A stretch of DNA of 64,000 bases, from positions 36,533-100,532 of the forward strand of contig CAZGIM010000017.1 in assembly GCA_964525995.1 (NCBI GenBank), written 5' to 3'. Shown here in pieces: positions 26,401 through 34,406 of the stretch (position 1 is its first letter; every line of letters begins with the position of its first letter). Under the pieces are notes generated by a model. The model had not been told where the DNA came from, ran no database searches, and saw only the letters and a program-made list of their open reading frames with translations. The DNA is from CAIVAT01 sp964525995 (GTDB lineage Bacteria > Bacteroidota > Bacteroidia > Bacteroidales > FEN-979). The position numbers and the translations under genes were made by a program.

Positions 26401-26408
26401 TACCTTTG
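26401..26408 (+). promoter_or_regulatory. predicted -7 element of the transketolase operon
   Basis: TACCTTTG, exact consensus, 22 bases before the ATG at 26430. Its TTTG overlaps an earlier possible TTG start, which therefore is unlikely to be used. The -33 element is unclear. Confidence 0.55.
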
Positions 26409-26429
26409 AGGCCTCAAACTATTACGCAA

Positions 26430-27275
26430 ATGCTTACAACAGAGGATCTGGAGAAAATTTCCTGTCAGGTCAGACGCGACATAATCAGGATGGTTTCAGG
26501 CGCCGAGTCAGGGCATGTGGGAGGAGCACTTGGGGCTGCCGATTTCCTTGTCGCACTCTATTTCAAGATCATGAAACCCGACGTGTCACAGTTCACCCTC
26601 GATGGAACAGGTGAAGACCTGTTTTTTCTTTCAAACGGACATCTTTCAGCCGGCTGGTACAGTGTACTGGCCCGCTACGGATATTTTGACCCAGCGGAAT
26701 TGGGCACTTTCCGGAAACTTCATTCACGGTTACAGGGTCATCCCGCAACCACCGAAGGATTGCCGGGGATCAGGATGTGCTCGGGATCTCTGGGGCAGGG
26801 GCTTTCAGTGGCGGTTGGTGCAGCACTCTCCAAAAGGCTTAACCGGGATGAACATCTGGTTTACTGCCTGGTGGGCGATGGTGAATTACAGGAAGGACAG
26901 AACTGGGAAGCGATGATGTTTGCCGCGGCGCACAAAGTAGATAACCTGATTGCCGTGATCGACTGCAACGGAAAACAAATTGAAGGTCCGGTGGAGAACG
27001 TACTTCCGTTAGGTGATCTGACCGCCAAGCTAAAGGCTTTCGGGTGGAACGTTTCGGAGATGTACGGTAACGACATGGAGGATGTGGTTACCACACTGAA
27101 ACAGGCACAGTGGTTTACCAGGCAGGAACAACCGGTGATGATCGTGATGAATACCCATATGGGGTACGGGGTCGATTTCATGGTTGATCACCATCAATGG
27201 CATGGCGTTCCACCGACACCTGAACAGGCCTCTGCTGCACTCCTTCAGATACCTGAAACATTAGGCGATTATTGA
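26430..27275 (+). CDS. transketolase, N-terminal (thiamine diphosphate pyrophosphate-binding) subunit
   Basis: The 281-residue protein is the first half of a split transketolase, which moves two-carbon units between sugar phosphates. It carries the TPP/metal segment VGDGELQEGQNWEA with the GDG...N metal motif and the substrate-side motifs SGAESGHVGGALG and GSLGQGLSVAVG. Split transketolases are common in anaerobes. The start is ATG 26430, inside the transcript. The other half lies 1.5 kb downstream, separated by a VWA gene that starts within the stop codon (TGATG at 27273-27277). Confidence 0.92.
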   Translation: MLTTEDLEKISCQVRRDIIRMVSGAESGHVGGALGAADFLVALYFKIMKPDVSQFTLDGTGEDLFFLSNGHLSAGWYSVLARYGYFDPAELGTFRKLHSRLQGHPATTEGLPGIRMCSGSLGQGLSVAVGAALSKRLNRDEHLVYCLVGDGELQEGQNWEAMMFAAAHKVDNLIAVIDCNGKQIEGPVENVLPLGDLTAKLKAFGWNVSEMYGNDMEDVVTTLKQAQWFTRQEQPVMIVMNTHMGYGVDFMVDHHQWHGVPPTPEQASAALLQIPETLGDY

Positions 27276-28711
27276 TGAAGACCAACCCGATAAGCCATCA
27301 TCAAATGAATTCAGGCAATGGAACAGGTATCCGTTTAGCCTTCCTGACTTGTCTATTCCTGATTACAGCAGTACTGAATGTCTCCTTGGCTCAAAAGGAG
27401 CCTGTCAAACCGAAACCAACCACACGCATACTTTTTGTTTTCGATGCTTCACAAAGTATGTTCGGCCAGTGGCAAAGCGATACCAAGTTCAACATCGCCG
27501 TAAAATTGTTCTCCGGCCTTCTCGACAGCTTAAAGTCTCAGCCCAACCTGGAGCTCGCGTTGCGGATGTATGGCCACCAGAAACAGTTTCCTCCCCAGGA
27601 TTGCAACGACACCCGGCTGGAAGTACCATTCGGCAGGGACAACATTCCAAGGATCAAGCATGTACTGAAAACTACCATTCCAAAAGGCACCACCCCCATC
27701 GCCTATGCACTGTCGCAGGCCGTAAAGGATTTTACCCCCTGCGATAATTGCAGGAACATCGTGATCCTGATAACCGACGGTATCGAAGAATGCAATGGCG
27801 ACCCGTGTGCAGTTTCTCTCGAACTCCAGAAAAAAGGGATTGTGCTTAAACCCTTCATTGTGGGAATCGGAAAGAACTTCCGCGATCAGTTTGAATGTGT
27901 GGGCACCTATTTCGATGCGGCCAATGAAAAGGAATTCAGATCCGCGCTCAAGGTGATCATCTCGAGGGCGCTGAATCCTACCAGTATCCAGGTTAACTTG
28001 CTTGACAGCTACGGTAAACCTACCGAGACCAATGTCAATATGACCTTCTACGATATGTTGTCCGGACTTCCGAAATACAACTATATCCATTCATTCAACG
28101 CAAAAGGCTTACCCGATACCCTGGATGTCGATCCCCTGATCGGGTATCGTATCGTGGTTCATACCATCCCGCCGGTTTTTAAAGACAGCGTCAAACTGAC
28201 CCCCGGGAAGCATAACATCGTGGGTATCGATGCACCTCAGGGTTATCTGGCCTTTAAAGCCGCGGGAAACAGCTCCATCAAGTACCTCCCGTGCATCATC
28301 AGGCAAAAGGGGAAGCATGAAACCATCAATGTTCAGCAATTTGATCAGACCGAAAAATATATAACCGGGATGTATGATGTCGAGGTGCTATGCCTTCCCC
28401 GAATCCTGGTATCCGACGTCGACATCCGGCAAAATCACACCACGACGGTCGAAATACCCCTTCCTGGAATCGCGGTAATCCAGAAATCGACCAACGGTTA
28501 CGGATCAATCTACCTGGAGAAAGATGGGATACTGGAATGGCTTTATAACCTGCGTGATACACCGCAGCAACAGGAAACGCTGTACCTTCAGCCCGGAACC
28601 TACCGGGTGGTCTTCCGTTCAAAATACCAGAACAAAGCCTCCTATACAACCGAAAAAACCTTCCGGGTGGAACAGGGTGAAACGGTCAATATCAAACTAT
28701 TTACTTATTGA
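27275..28711 (+). CDS. exported von Willebrand factor A domain protein
   Basis: A 478-residue secreted protein: N-terminal signal segment (about 20-40, ending VSLAQ), then a VWA domain (about 50-230) with a complete metal-dependent adhesion site, Asp57-Ala-Ser59-Gln-Ser61 (DASQSM), Thr in GTTPIAYA and Asp in ITDGIEECNGDPC. The rest (about 235-478) is beta-rich, perhaps two or three carboxypeptidase-regulatory or Ig-like units, with GYGSIYLEKDG and YLQPGTYRVVFRS. The partner is unknown. Its ATG overlaps the tktN stop, and tktC follows after a hairpin, so it is embedded in the transketolase operon. I see no functional link between an exported VWA protein and a cytoplasmic enzyme. Confidence 0.85.
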   Translation: MKTNPISHHQMNSGNGTGIRLAFLTCLFLITAVLNVSLAQKEPVKPKPTTRILFVFDASQSMFGQWQSDTKFNIAVKLFSGLLDSLKSQPNLELALRMYGHQKQFPPQDCNDTRLEVPFGRDNIPRIKHVLKTTIPKGTTPIAYALSQAVKDFTPCDNCRNIVILITDGIEECNGDPCAVSLELQKKGIVLKPFIVGIGKNFRDQFECVGTYFDAANEKEFRSALKVIISRALNPTSIQVNLLDSYGKPTETNVNMTFYDMLSGLPKYNYIHSFNAKGLPDTLDVDPLIGYRIVVHTIPPVFKDSVKLTPGKHNIVGIDAPQGYLAFKAAGNSSIKYLPCIIRQKGKHETINVQQFDQTEKYITGMYDVEVLCLPRILVSDVDIRQNHTTTVEIPLPGIAVIQKSTNGYGSIYLEKDGILEWLYNLRDTPQQQETLYLQPGTYRVVFRSKYQNKASYTTEKTFRVEQGETVNIKLFTY

Positions 28712-28731
28712 ACGCAAATTGAACCATGATG

Positions 28732-28762
28732 AATGATCCAAATGGATTTGCATTTGATCATT
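28732..28762 (+). repeat. intercistronic hairpin before tktC
   Basis: A 12-bp stem with one bulged base (AATGATCCAAATG paired with CATTTGATCATT, loop GATTTG) lies between the VWA gene and the second transketolase gene. No T-run follows, so it is not a normal terminator; an RNA-processing or stability element that sets relative expression is possible. Confidence 0.6.
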
Positions 28763-28781
28763 GAAAATAAAAACATTACCA

Positions 28782-29744
28782 ATGAATGAATATGTCAATA
28801 CGGGTTCTAAAGATACCAGGTCGGGATTTGGAGCCGCCTTGCTGATCCTGGGACAGCAGAATCCCGATGTGGTTGCCTTGTGTGCCGATCTCACCGGTTC
28901 ATTGAAGATGGATGCATTTGCCAAAGCCTTCCCCGACCGTTTTTTTCAGGTAGGAATTGCAGAGGCAAATATGATGGGTATCGCAGCCGGATTGACCATC
29001 GGCGGAAAAATACCCTTCACCGGTACCTTTGCGAACTTTTCGACTGCCCGGGTCTATGACCAGGTACGGCAATCGGTGGCATACGCCAACAAAAATGTGA
29101 AGATATGTGCCTCCCATGCCGGACTTACTTTGGGTGAAGATGGTGCGACCCATCAAAGTCTGGAGGATATCGGATTGATGAAGATGCTGCCCAATATGAC
29201 GGTTATCAGTCCCTGCGACTACAACCAGACGCATTCTGCCACTCTTGCCATAGCCCGTCATCGCGGCCCGGTTTACCTGAGGTTTGGCCGGCCGAAATGG
29301 CCTAACTTCACCGATCCCAACCTGCCTTTCGAGATCGGTAAAGCCTTGGTCTATCATGAAGGGAAAGATGTGACACTATTCGCGACCGGACATATGGTCT
29401 GGAACGCATTAGAGGCTGGAAAACTTCTGGAAGACCGGGGAATTTCAACCGAGATCATTAACATCGCAACGATCAAGCCACTTGATACGGATGCGGTAAT
29501 AAGGTCGGTTCACAAGACGGGTTGTGCGGTGACAGTTGAGGAACATATGATCAATGGCGGGATGGGCGATTCCATAGCCCAGCTGTTGGTCCGGAATGTT
29601 CCCGTTCCGGTTGAAATGATCGGAGTCGATGATGTGTTCGGAGGAAGTGGAAAGCCGGAGGAACTGCTGAAGGCCTATCACCTCGATATTCCCGATATCG
29701 TCGAAGCTGCCTCCCGGGCGGTAAGAAGGAAAAAAGCCTCTTAA
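28782..29744 (+). CDS. transketolase, C-terminal (pyrimidine-binding and transketolase-C) subunit
   Basis: The 320-residue second half of transketolase starts at ATG 28782 (an in-frame TTG at 28761 lies inside the hairpin). It includes the pyrimidine-binding domain with RFFQVGIAEANMMGIAAGL, whose Glu activates the thiamine ring, the segment ASHAGLTLGEDGATHQS with substrate-binding His, and a C-terminal Rossmann-like domain (LFATGHMVWNALEAG, TVEEHMINGGMGD). Together with the N-terminal subunit it forms a working enzyme. Its stop overlaps the convergent kup stop by four bases. Confidence 0.92.
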   Translation: MNEYVNTGSKDTRSGFGAALLILGQQNPDVVALCADLTGSLKMDAFAKAFPDRFFQVGIAEANMMGIAAGLTIGGKIPFTGTFANFSTARVYDQVRQSVAYANKNVKICASHAGLTLGEDGATHQSLEDIGLMKMLPNMTVISPCDYNQTHSATLAIARHRGPVYLRFGRPKWPNFTDPNLPFEIGKALVYHEGKDVTLFATGHMVWNALEAGKLLEDRGISTEIINIATIKPLDTDAVIRSVHKTGCAVTVEEHMINGGMGDSIAQLLVRNVPVPVEMIGVDDVFGGSGKPEELLKAYHLDIPDIVEAASRAVRRKKAS

Positions 29745-31708
29745 CCCTGATGCTGCGTCAGGTCATTCCGCGTCATCAGGATAGGAATATCTTTGTCGAT
29801 ATAAAGCGGAACCGTTTCAACTATCACATTGCTGGTATCGAGCCCTAAAGACCGGACTTCCGAAATCCCGAATTTTTTAAATATTGCATAGAGATCCATG
29901 ATGAACTGCTCACGCGGCGGGAAGTCGAAATCATAGTTCTGTATCCGGTCGATGACCACAAACCGGAAGTCGGCGGTGACATGGTGTTTCCGGAGTGATT
30001 TGTAATGGCTTACCATGTCGATTTCGTTGTGGTGAGCCAGCTCTTCCAAAACCTGCTTGAAAAAGAGGTTAATTCTGGGTTGAACCTTAAACCCGATCTT
30101 AAAATCGACCTTTATCAGGATTCCTTCAATCATCTGGGTGATTTTATATTCCAGCACATGGGGATCATCCAGAATATCGACGTGAAGCAACCAATAGGTA
30201 TCTGCCCTTTTCGGCTGTTTGTTCAGGATGGAGTAGATGATCTTCGATTCAATATCGGTTGTTTTATTGGCTTTTGTCAGGAATGCCAGGTTGGTGGCAT
30301 ATTTTGGAACGGTCTCATCCTGACTGAGATCCCTGATGATGTCGTAGAAGGATCCGATTTTAATGAATTCGATAAAACTGTTTTTGATCTTTCGGCCATT
30401 ATACCAGACCCACATGATAAGGAACAGCAATCCGCCGATCAGGATGGTGAACCATCCCCCGTGCATGAACTTGTTCAGGTTGGCAAAGAGGAAGGATCCC
30501 TCGATCGAAAGATAAACCAACAGAAACACAACGATCACATAAACTGGCACTTTCCGGTAGTAGAGATACACGCTGAGCAGTCCGGTGGTCATCAGCATGG
30601 TGATGGTAATGGAGAGACCATACGCTGCCTCCATATTGGAAGAGCGCTGGAAGAAAAGCACTACGAACAGGCAGGAGAAATAAAGGATCCAGTTAATCGA
30701 TGAAATGTACATCTGCCCTTTGATATTGGTAGGGTAGTTGATCCGAATCTTGGGCCAGAAGTTAAGCTGGATGGCCTCGCTGATCAGCGTGTAGGAACCG
30801 CTGATCAGCGCCTGACTGGCGATGATCGCAGCGGCCGTCGAGATGATAATCCCAAAGATCAGGAACCAGTGCGGCATGATCGAAAAGAAGGGATTCGTCC
30901 ACTGGTACATCTGGTCGGTGTTTAAAAGGATCCAGGATCCCTGCCCGAAATAATTCAACAATAGGGAGACTTTGACGAAGACCCAGGTAATCCTGATGTT
31001 GCTCAAACCGCAATGCCCCAGGTCGGAATAGAGCGCCTCGGCGCCTGTCGTGCAGAGGAAAACAGCCCCCATGAGCAAAAAACCATTGGGGGTCTGGGTA
31101 AGAAAGAGGTAGGCATACCGCGGATCGATCGCCTTGAGAATCATCGGATACTTCATAATCTGAATGGTTCCCAGTATCGCGAGCATGGTGAACCAGATCA
31201 TCATGATGGGTCCGAATGATTTACCAACTGCCTTAGTCCCGAACTTCTGGATAAAAAAGAGTCCCGTGATGATTGCAACGACGATCGGAATTACCGGTAT
31301 CCGCGGATTGAGGAGGGAGAGACCTTCGATCGATGAGACGATTGTGATAGAAGGGGTGATCACGCCATCGGCCAAAAGGGTGCTTCCCCCGATAATGGCC
31401 AAAAGATAAGCCCATTTGGCGCGCTTTCGGATCAATGCGAATAACGAAAAAATTCCACCCTCCCCGTTGTTGTCGGCCCGCAGGGTGATGACGATATATT
31501 TCAGAGTGGTTTGAAGGGTCAGGGTCCAGAAAATGCAGGATAATCCTCCTAAAATGAATTGAGAGGTGATGGTGGTGCCACCGGCAACAATTGCCTTCAT
31601 TACATACAGCGGCGAAGTGCCGATATCTCCGTAAACGATGCCCAATGTGATCAGCAGTCCTGCAGCCGACAGCGCCTGGGAATGGTTTTTAATATTTGGA
31701 TGCCGCAT
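29741..31708 (-). CDS. kup: Kup-type potassium uptake transporter (copy 1)
   Basis: The 655-residue K+/H+ symporter has 12 transmembrane helices (about 10-460) and a C-terminal cytoplasmic domain (about 465-655). The hallmark GIVYGDIGTSPLYV is at about residues 23-36, with RADNNGEGGIF and GDLGHCG-like SDLGHCGLSNIR. It is a close paralogue of the next gene, including the C-terminal LNKQPKRADTYW segment. It has its own exact -7 box (31742-31749). Family role is well established for low-affinity K+ import. Confidence 0.93.
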   Translation of the reverse strand: MRHPNIKNHSQALSAAGLLITLGIVYGDIGTSPLYVMKAIVAGGTTITSQFILGGLSCIFWTLTLQTTLKYIVITLRADNNGEGGIFSLFALIRKRAKWAYLLAIIGGSTLLADGVITPSITIVSSIEGLSLLNPRIPVIPIVVAIITGLFFIQKFGTKAVGKSFGPIMMIWFTMLAILGTIQIMKYPMILKAIDPRYAYLFLTQTPNGFLLMGAVFLCTTGAEALYSDLGHCGLSNIRITWVFVKVSLLLNYFGQGSWILLNTDQMYQWTNPFFSIMPHWFLIFGIIISTAAAIIASQALISGSYTLISEAIQLNFWPKIRINYPTNIKGQMYISSINWILYFSCLFVVLFFQRSSNMEAAYGLSITITMLMTTGLLSVYLYYRKVPVYVIVVFLLVYLSIEGSFLFANLNKFMHGGWFTILIGGLLFLIMWVWYNGRKIKNSFIEFIKIGSFYDIIRDLSQDETVPKYATNLAFLTKANKTTDIESKIIYSILNKQPKRADTYWLLHVDILDDPHVLEYKITQMIEGILIKVDFKIGFKVQPRINLFFKQVLEELAHHNEIDMVSHYKSLRKHHVTADFRFVVIDRIQNYDFDFPPREQFIMDLYAIFKKFGISEVRSLGLDTSNVIVETVPLYIDKDIPILMTRNDLTQHQG

Positions 31709-31741
31709 ACTTTTTTAGGTTTCCCATTAAAAAAATGGCTG

Positions 31742-31749
31742 CAAAAGTA
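31742..31749 (-). promoter_or_regulatory. predicted -7 element of kup copy 1
   Basis: Minus-strand TACTTTTG lies 34 bases before the start of the first Kup gene, between the two paralogues, so the copies can be expressed separately. Confidence 0.5.
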
Positions 31750-31792
31750 ATATAGTTCAGGTTCAGAATGTAACGGGATGCCGGTTTATTTT

Positions 31793-33745
31793 TTAATGAT
31801 CGTGCCGGGTTAGGAGTACCGGAGTCTCCTTGTCAATATATAGCGGAACTGTCTCGACGGTCACATTACTTGTATCCAGTCCGAGGGAACGCACATCGCT
31901 GATTCCGAACCGCTTTAAAATGGCGTAAAGATCCATGACGAACTGCTCACGGGGAGGGAAGTCAAAATCGTAGTTTTGAATCCGGTCGATGACCACAAAC
32001 CTGAAATCACTCTGAATATGAAACTGTCTCAGCGAATCATAGTGACTCTGCAGATCGATTTCATTGTTGCGGCTCAACTCCTCAAGTACTTGTCGAAAGA
32101 ACAAATTCAACCGGGGCTGCACCTTGAATCCGATCTTGAAATCGACCTTGATGAGCCTTCCCTGAATGAAATGCTTTACCTTGTACTCCAGAATATGGGG
32201 TTCATCTAAGATATCGACGTGAAGCATCCAATAGGTATCGGCCCGCTTGGGTTGCTTGTTCAGAATGGAATAGATAATCTTCGACTCGATATCGGTCTCT
32301 TTATTGGCCTTGGTCAGAAAAACAAGATTGGTGGCGTATTTCGGTATGGTCTCATCTTTCGATAAGGCGTTTATGATATCGATATAGTCCCCGATTTTCA
32401 GGAACTCGATAAAACTGTTTTTAATCCTCCGTCCATTAAACCAAACATACATGATTATGAACAGAATGGTACCGATAAGAAAGGTAAAATACCCTCCGTG
32501 GGTGAATTTGTTGAGGTTGGCAACCAGGAAGGAGCCTTCGATGGAGAGATAGAGCAAAAGGAAGACGCCGAGCATATATTTCGGGACATGCTTGTAATAC
32601 AGGTAGGTTCCTAATAAAATGGTGGTCATCAGCATCGTAATGTTGATGGTAAGTCCGTAAGCGGCCTCCATGTTCGATGATTTCTGGAAAAACAATACGA
32701 TGAATATGCAGCAGACATAAAGGATCCAGTTAATGCTCGAAATATACATCTGACCTTTGATGTTGGTCGGATATTTAATTTTGACTTTTGGCCAGAAGTT
32801 CAGCGAAATAGCTTCGCTGATCAGCGTGAAGGAGCTGGTGATCATGGCCTGGCTTGCGATGATGGCTGCTACGGTTGCGATCACGATCCCTGGAATCAGA
32901 AACCAGGTGGGCATGATTACGAAAAAGGGATTGGTCCATTCGTTCACATTATCGAGATTCATCAGGATCCACGCACCCTGGCCAAAATAATTGAGAATGA
33001 GGCAGGTTTTTACGATTATCCAGGTTGCCCTGATGTTCCCCCTGCCGCAATGGCCCAGGTCGGAGTAAAGGGCGTCGGCTCCGGTGGTGCACAGGAAGAT
33101 GGCTCCCAATAAAAGAAAACCTTGCGGATAGGTGACCAGGAATTGAAAGGCATGGATGGGGTTGATTGCGGTAAAGATGGTAGGGTACTTCACGACCTGA
33201 AGCAATCCGAAAAACCCTAACATGATAAACCAAGTCAGCATGATCGGCCCGAATGACCTCCCGATCGACCGCGTACCAAATTTCTGAATGGCGAAGAGTA
33301 CCGTGATGATCATGATGGTGATGGGCACGACGGGGATTCTGGGATTTTCAATCAGTAATCCCTCCACAGCCGAGATGATGGTGATGGCCGGTGTGATAAT
33401 ACTGTCGGCCATCAGAGTGCATCCGCCAATCATCGCGAACAGGAAAGCCCACTTGGCCCGTTTGCGGATCAGGGCGAACAGGGCGAAAATTCCTCCTTCA
33501 CCTTTGTTATCAGCTCTGAGGGCAAAGATGATGTATTTCAGGGTTGTCTGCAGGGTCAGGGTCCAGAAAATGCAGGAAAGCGCCCCGACAATAAAAGAAG
33601 TATGGATTTCGTTCGCTCCTGCCACGATGGCGCGCATGACGTAGAGGGGAGAGGTGCCGATGTCGCCGTAAACGATCCCTAAGGTTACGATTAGTCCCGC
33701 CCCGGATATCTTTTCAATGCTTTCTCTTTTCCTGGAAGAATCCAT
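31793..33745 (-). CDS. kup: Kup-type potassium uptake transporter (copy 2)
   Basis: The 650-residue protein is colinear with the neighbouring Kup along its whole length, with the same VTLGIVYGDIGTSPLYV start, SDLGHCGRGNIRATW and C-terminal domain, and differences are spread evenly. This indicates an old tandem duplication rather than an assembly artefact. The product imports K+ with H+. It starts 10 bases after the DedA gene stop codon and is likely the last gene of a PiT-DedA-Kup operon. Confidence 0.93.
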   Translation of the reverse strand: MDSSRKRESIEKISGAGLIVTLGIVYGDIGTSPLYVMRAIVAGANEIHTSFIVGALSCIFWTLTLQTTLKYIIFALRADNKGEGGIFALFALIRKRAKWAFLFAMIGGCTLMADSIITPAITIISAVEGLLIENPRIPVVPITIMIITVLFAIQKFGTRSIGRSFGPIMLTWFIMLGFFGLLQVVKYPTIFTAINPIHAFQFLVTYPQGFLLLGAIFLCTTGADALYSDLGHCGRGNIRATWIIVKTCLILNYFGQGAWILMNLDNVNEWTNPFFVIMPTWFLIPGIVIATVAAIIASQAMITSSFTLISEAISLNFWPKVKIKYPTNIKGQMYISSINWILYVCCIFIVLFFQKSSNMEAAYGLTINITMLMTTILLGTYLYYKHVPKYMLGVFLLLYLSIEGSFLVANLNKFTHGGYFTFLIGTILFIIMYVWFNGRRIKNSFIEFLKIGDYIDIINALSKDETIPKYATNLVFLTKANKETDIESKIIYSILNKQPKRADTYWMLHVDILDEPHILEYKVKHFIQGRLIKVDFKIGFKVQPRLNLFFRQVLEELSRNNEIDLQSHYDSLRQFHIQSDFRFVVIDRIQNYDFDFPPREQFVMDLYAILKRFGISDVRSLGLDTSNVTVETVPLYIDKETPVLLTRHDH

Positions 33746-33755
33746 GCGTTAGGGG

Positions 33756-34406
33756 TTACTTTTTCTTCTTCATCACCTGACGCAAGCCGCCAATGATGAT
33801 AGGCAACAGGGAAACCAGAATGATGGTAAGGATCGCAATGGTAAAGTTGTTGCGGACAAAGGGAATATTACCAAAAAAATATCCGCCAAGGCAGAAGGAG
33901 AGAACCCATAAGATGTTGCCGACGATGCTGAAGGAGATAAACCGCAGATAATGCATCGTTCCCACACCGGCCACAAATGGGGCAAAAGTCCTGATAATTG
34001 GCATGAACCGGGCAATGATGATGGTTTTTCCTCCATGCTTTTCGTAAAAAGAGTGGGTTTTGTCAAGATATTCCCTCCGGATCAGGCGGTAGTTTTTTTC
34101 ATACACTTTATGCCCCAGTATCCTCCCGGTCCAGTAATTGGTATTGTCACCGCCAAAAGCAGCAGCAAGAAAAAGCGGGAGGAGCGCGGTGATCAGCAGG
34201 GGATGGCTCGGCATGGCCGCGATGGTACCGGCTGCGAAAAGCAGCGAATCGCCTGGCAGAAACGGGGTCACAACGAATCCGGTCTCCATGAAGACGATAA
34301 TGAATAGAATCAGGTATGTCCAGGTACGGTAATCAGTGACCCATTGCTGTAAATGGACATCAATGTGAAGAATGATATCGATGAGTTCTTTGAGCAGTTC
34401 CATCAT
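33756..34406 (-). CDS. DedA family (SNARE-associated/VTT) membrane protein
   Basis: The 216-residue protein has the VTT/DedA domain with EMETGFVVTPFLPGDSLLF-like opening (residues about 38-55), FGGDNTNYWTGRILG, RFMPIIRTFAPFVAGVG with the conserved basic residue, and 4-5 hydrophobic helices. DedA proteins are linked to proton-driven lipid carrier flipping (for example undecaprenyl phosphate or phosphatidylethanolamine scramblase-like action). The start codon directly abuts the PiT stop codon (34406/34407), so both are translated from one message. Confidence 0.9.
   Translation of the reverse strand: MMELLKELIDIILHIDVHLQQWVTDYRTWTYLILFIIVFMETGFVVTPFLPGDSLLFAAGTIAAMPSHPLLITALLPLFLAAAFGGDNTNYWTGRILGHKVYEKNYRLIRREYLDKTHSFYEKHGGKTIIIARFMPIIRTFAPFVAGVGTMHYLRFISFSIVGNILWVLSFCLGGYFFGNIPFVRNNFTIAILTIILVSLLPIIIGGLRQVMKKKK

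Noticed and set aside
26430..29744. Frameshifted or broken transketolase
   Set aside because: Both halves begin and end cleanly and split transketolases are a known form; the 1.5-kb gene between them is itself intact.
30005..30703. 232-residue plus-strand frame inside kup
   Set aside because: It is a shadow of the C-terminal domain of Kup; no hydrophobic or enzymatic pattern of its own.
31793..33745. Second Kup gene as a pseudogene or assembly duplicate
   Set aside because: It has an intact frame, all motifs and evenly spread differences from the first copy.
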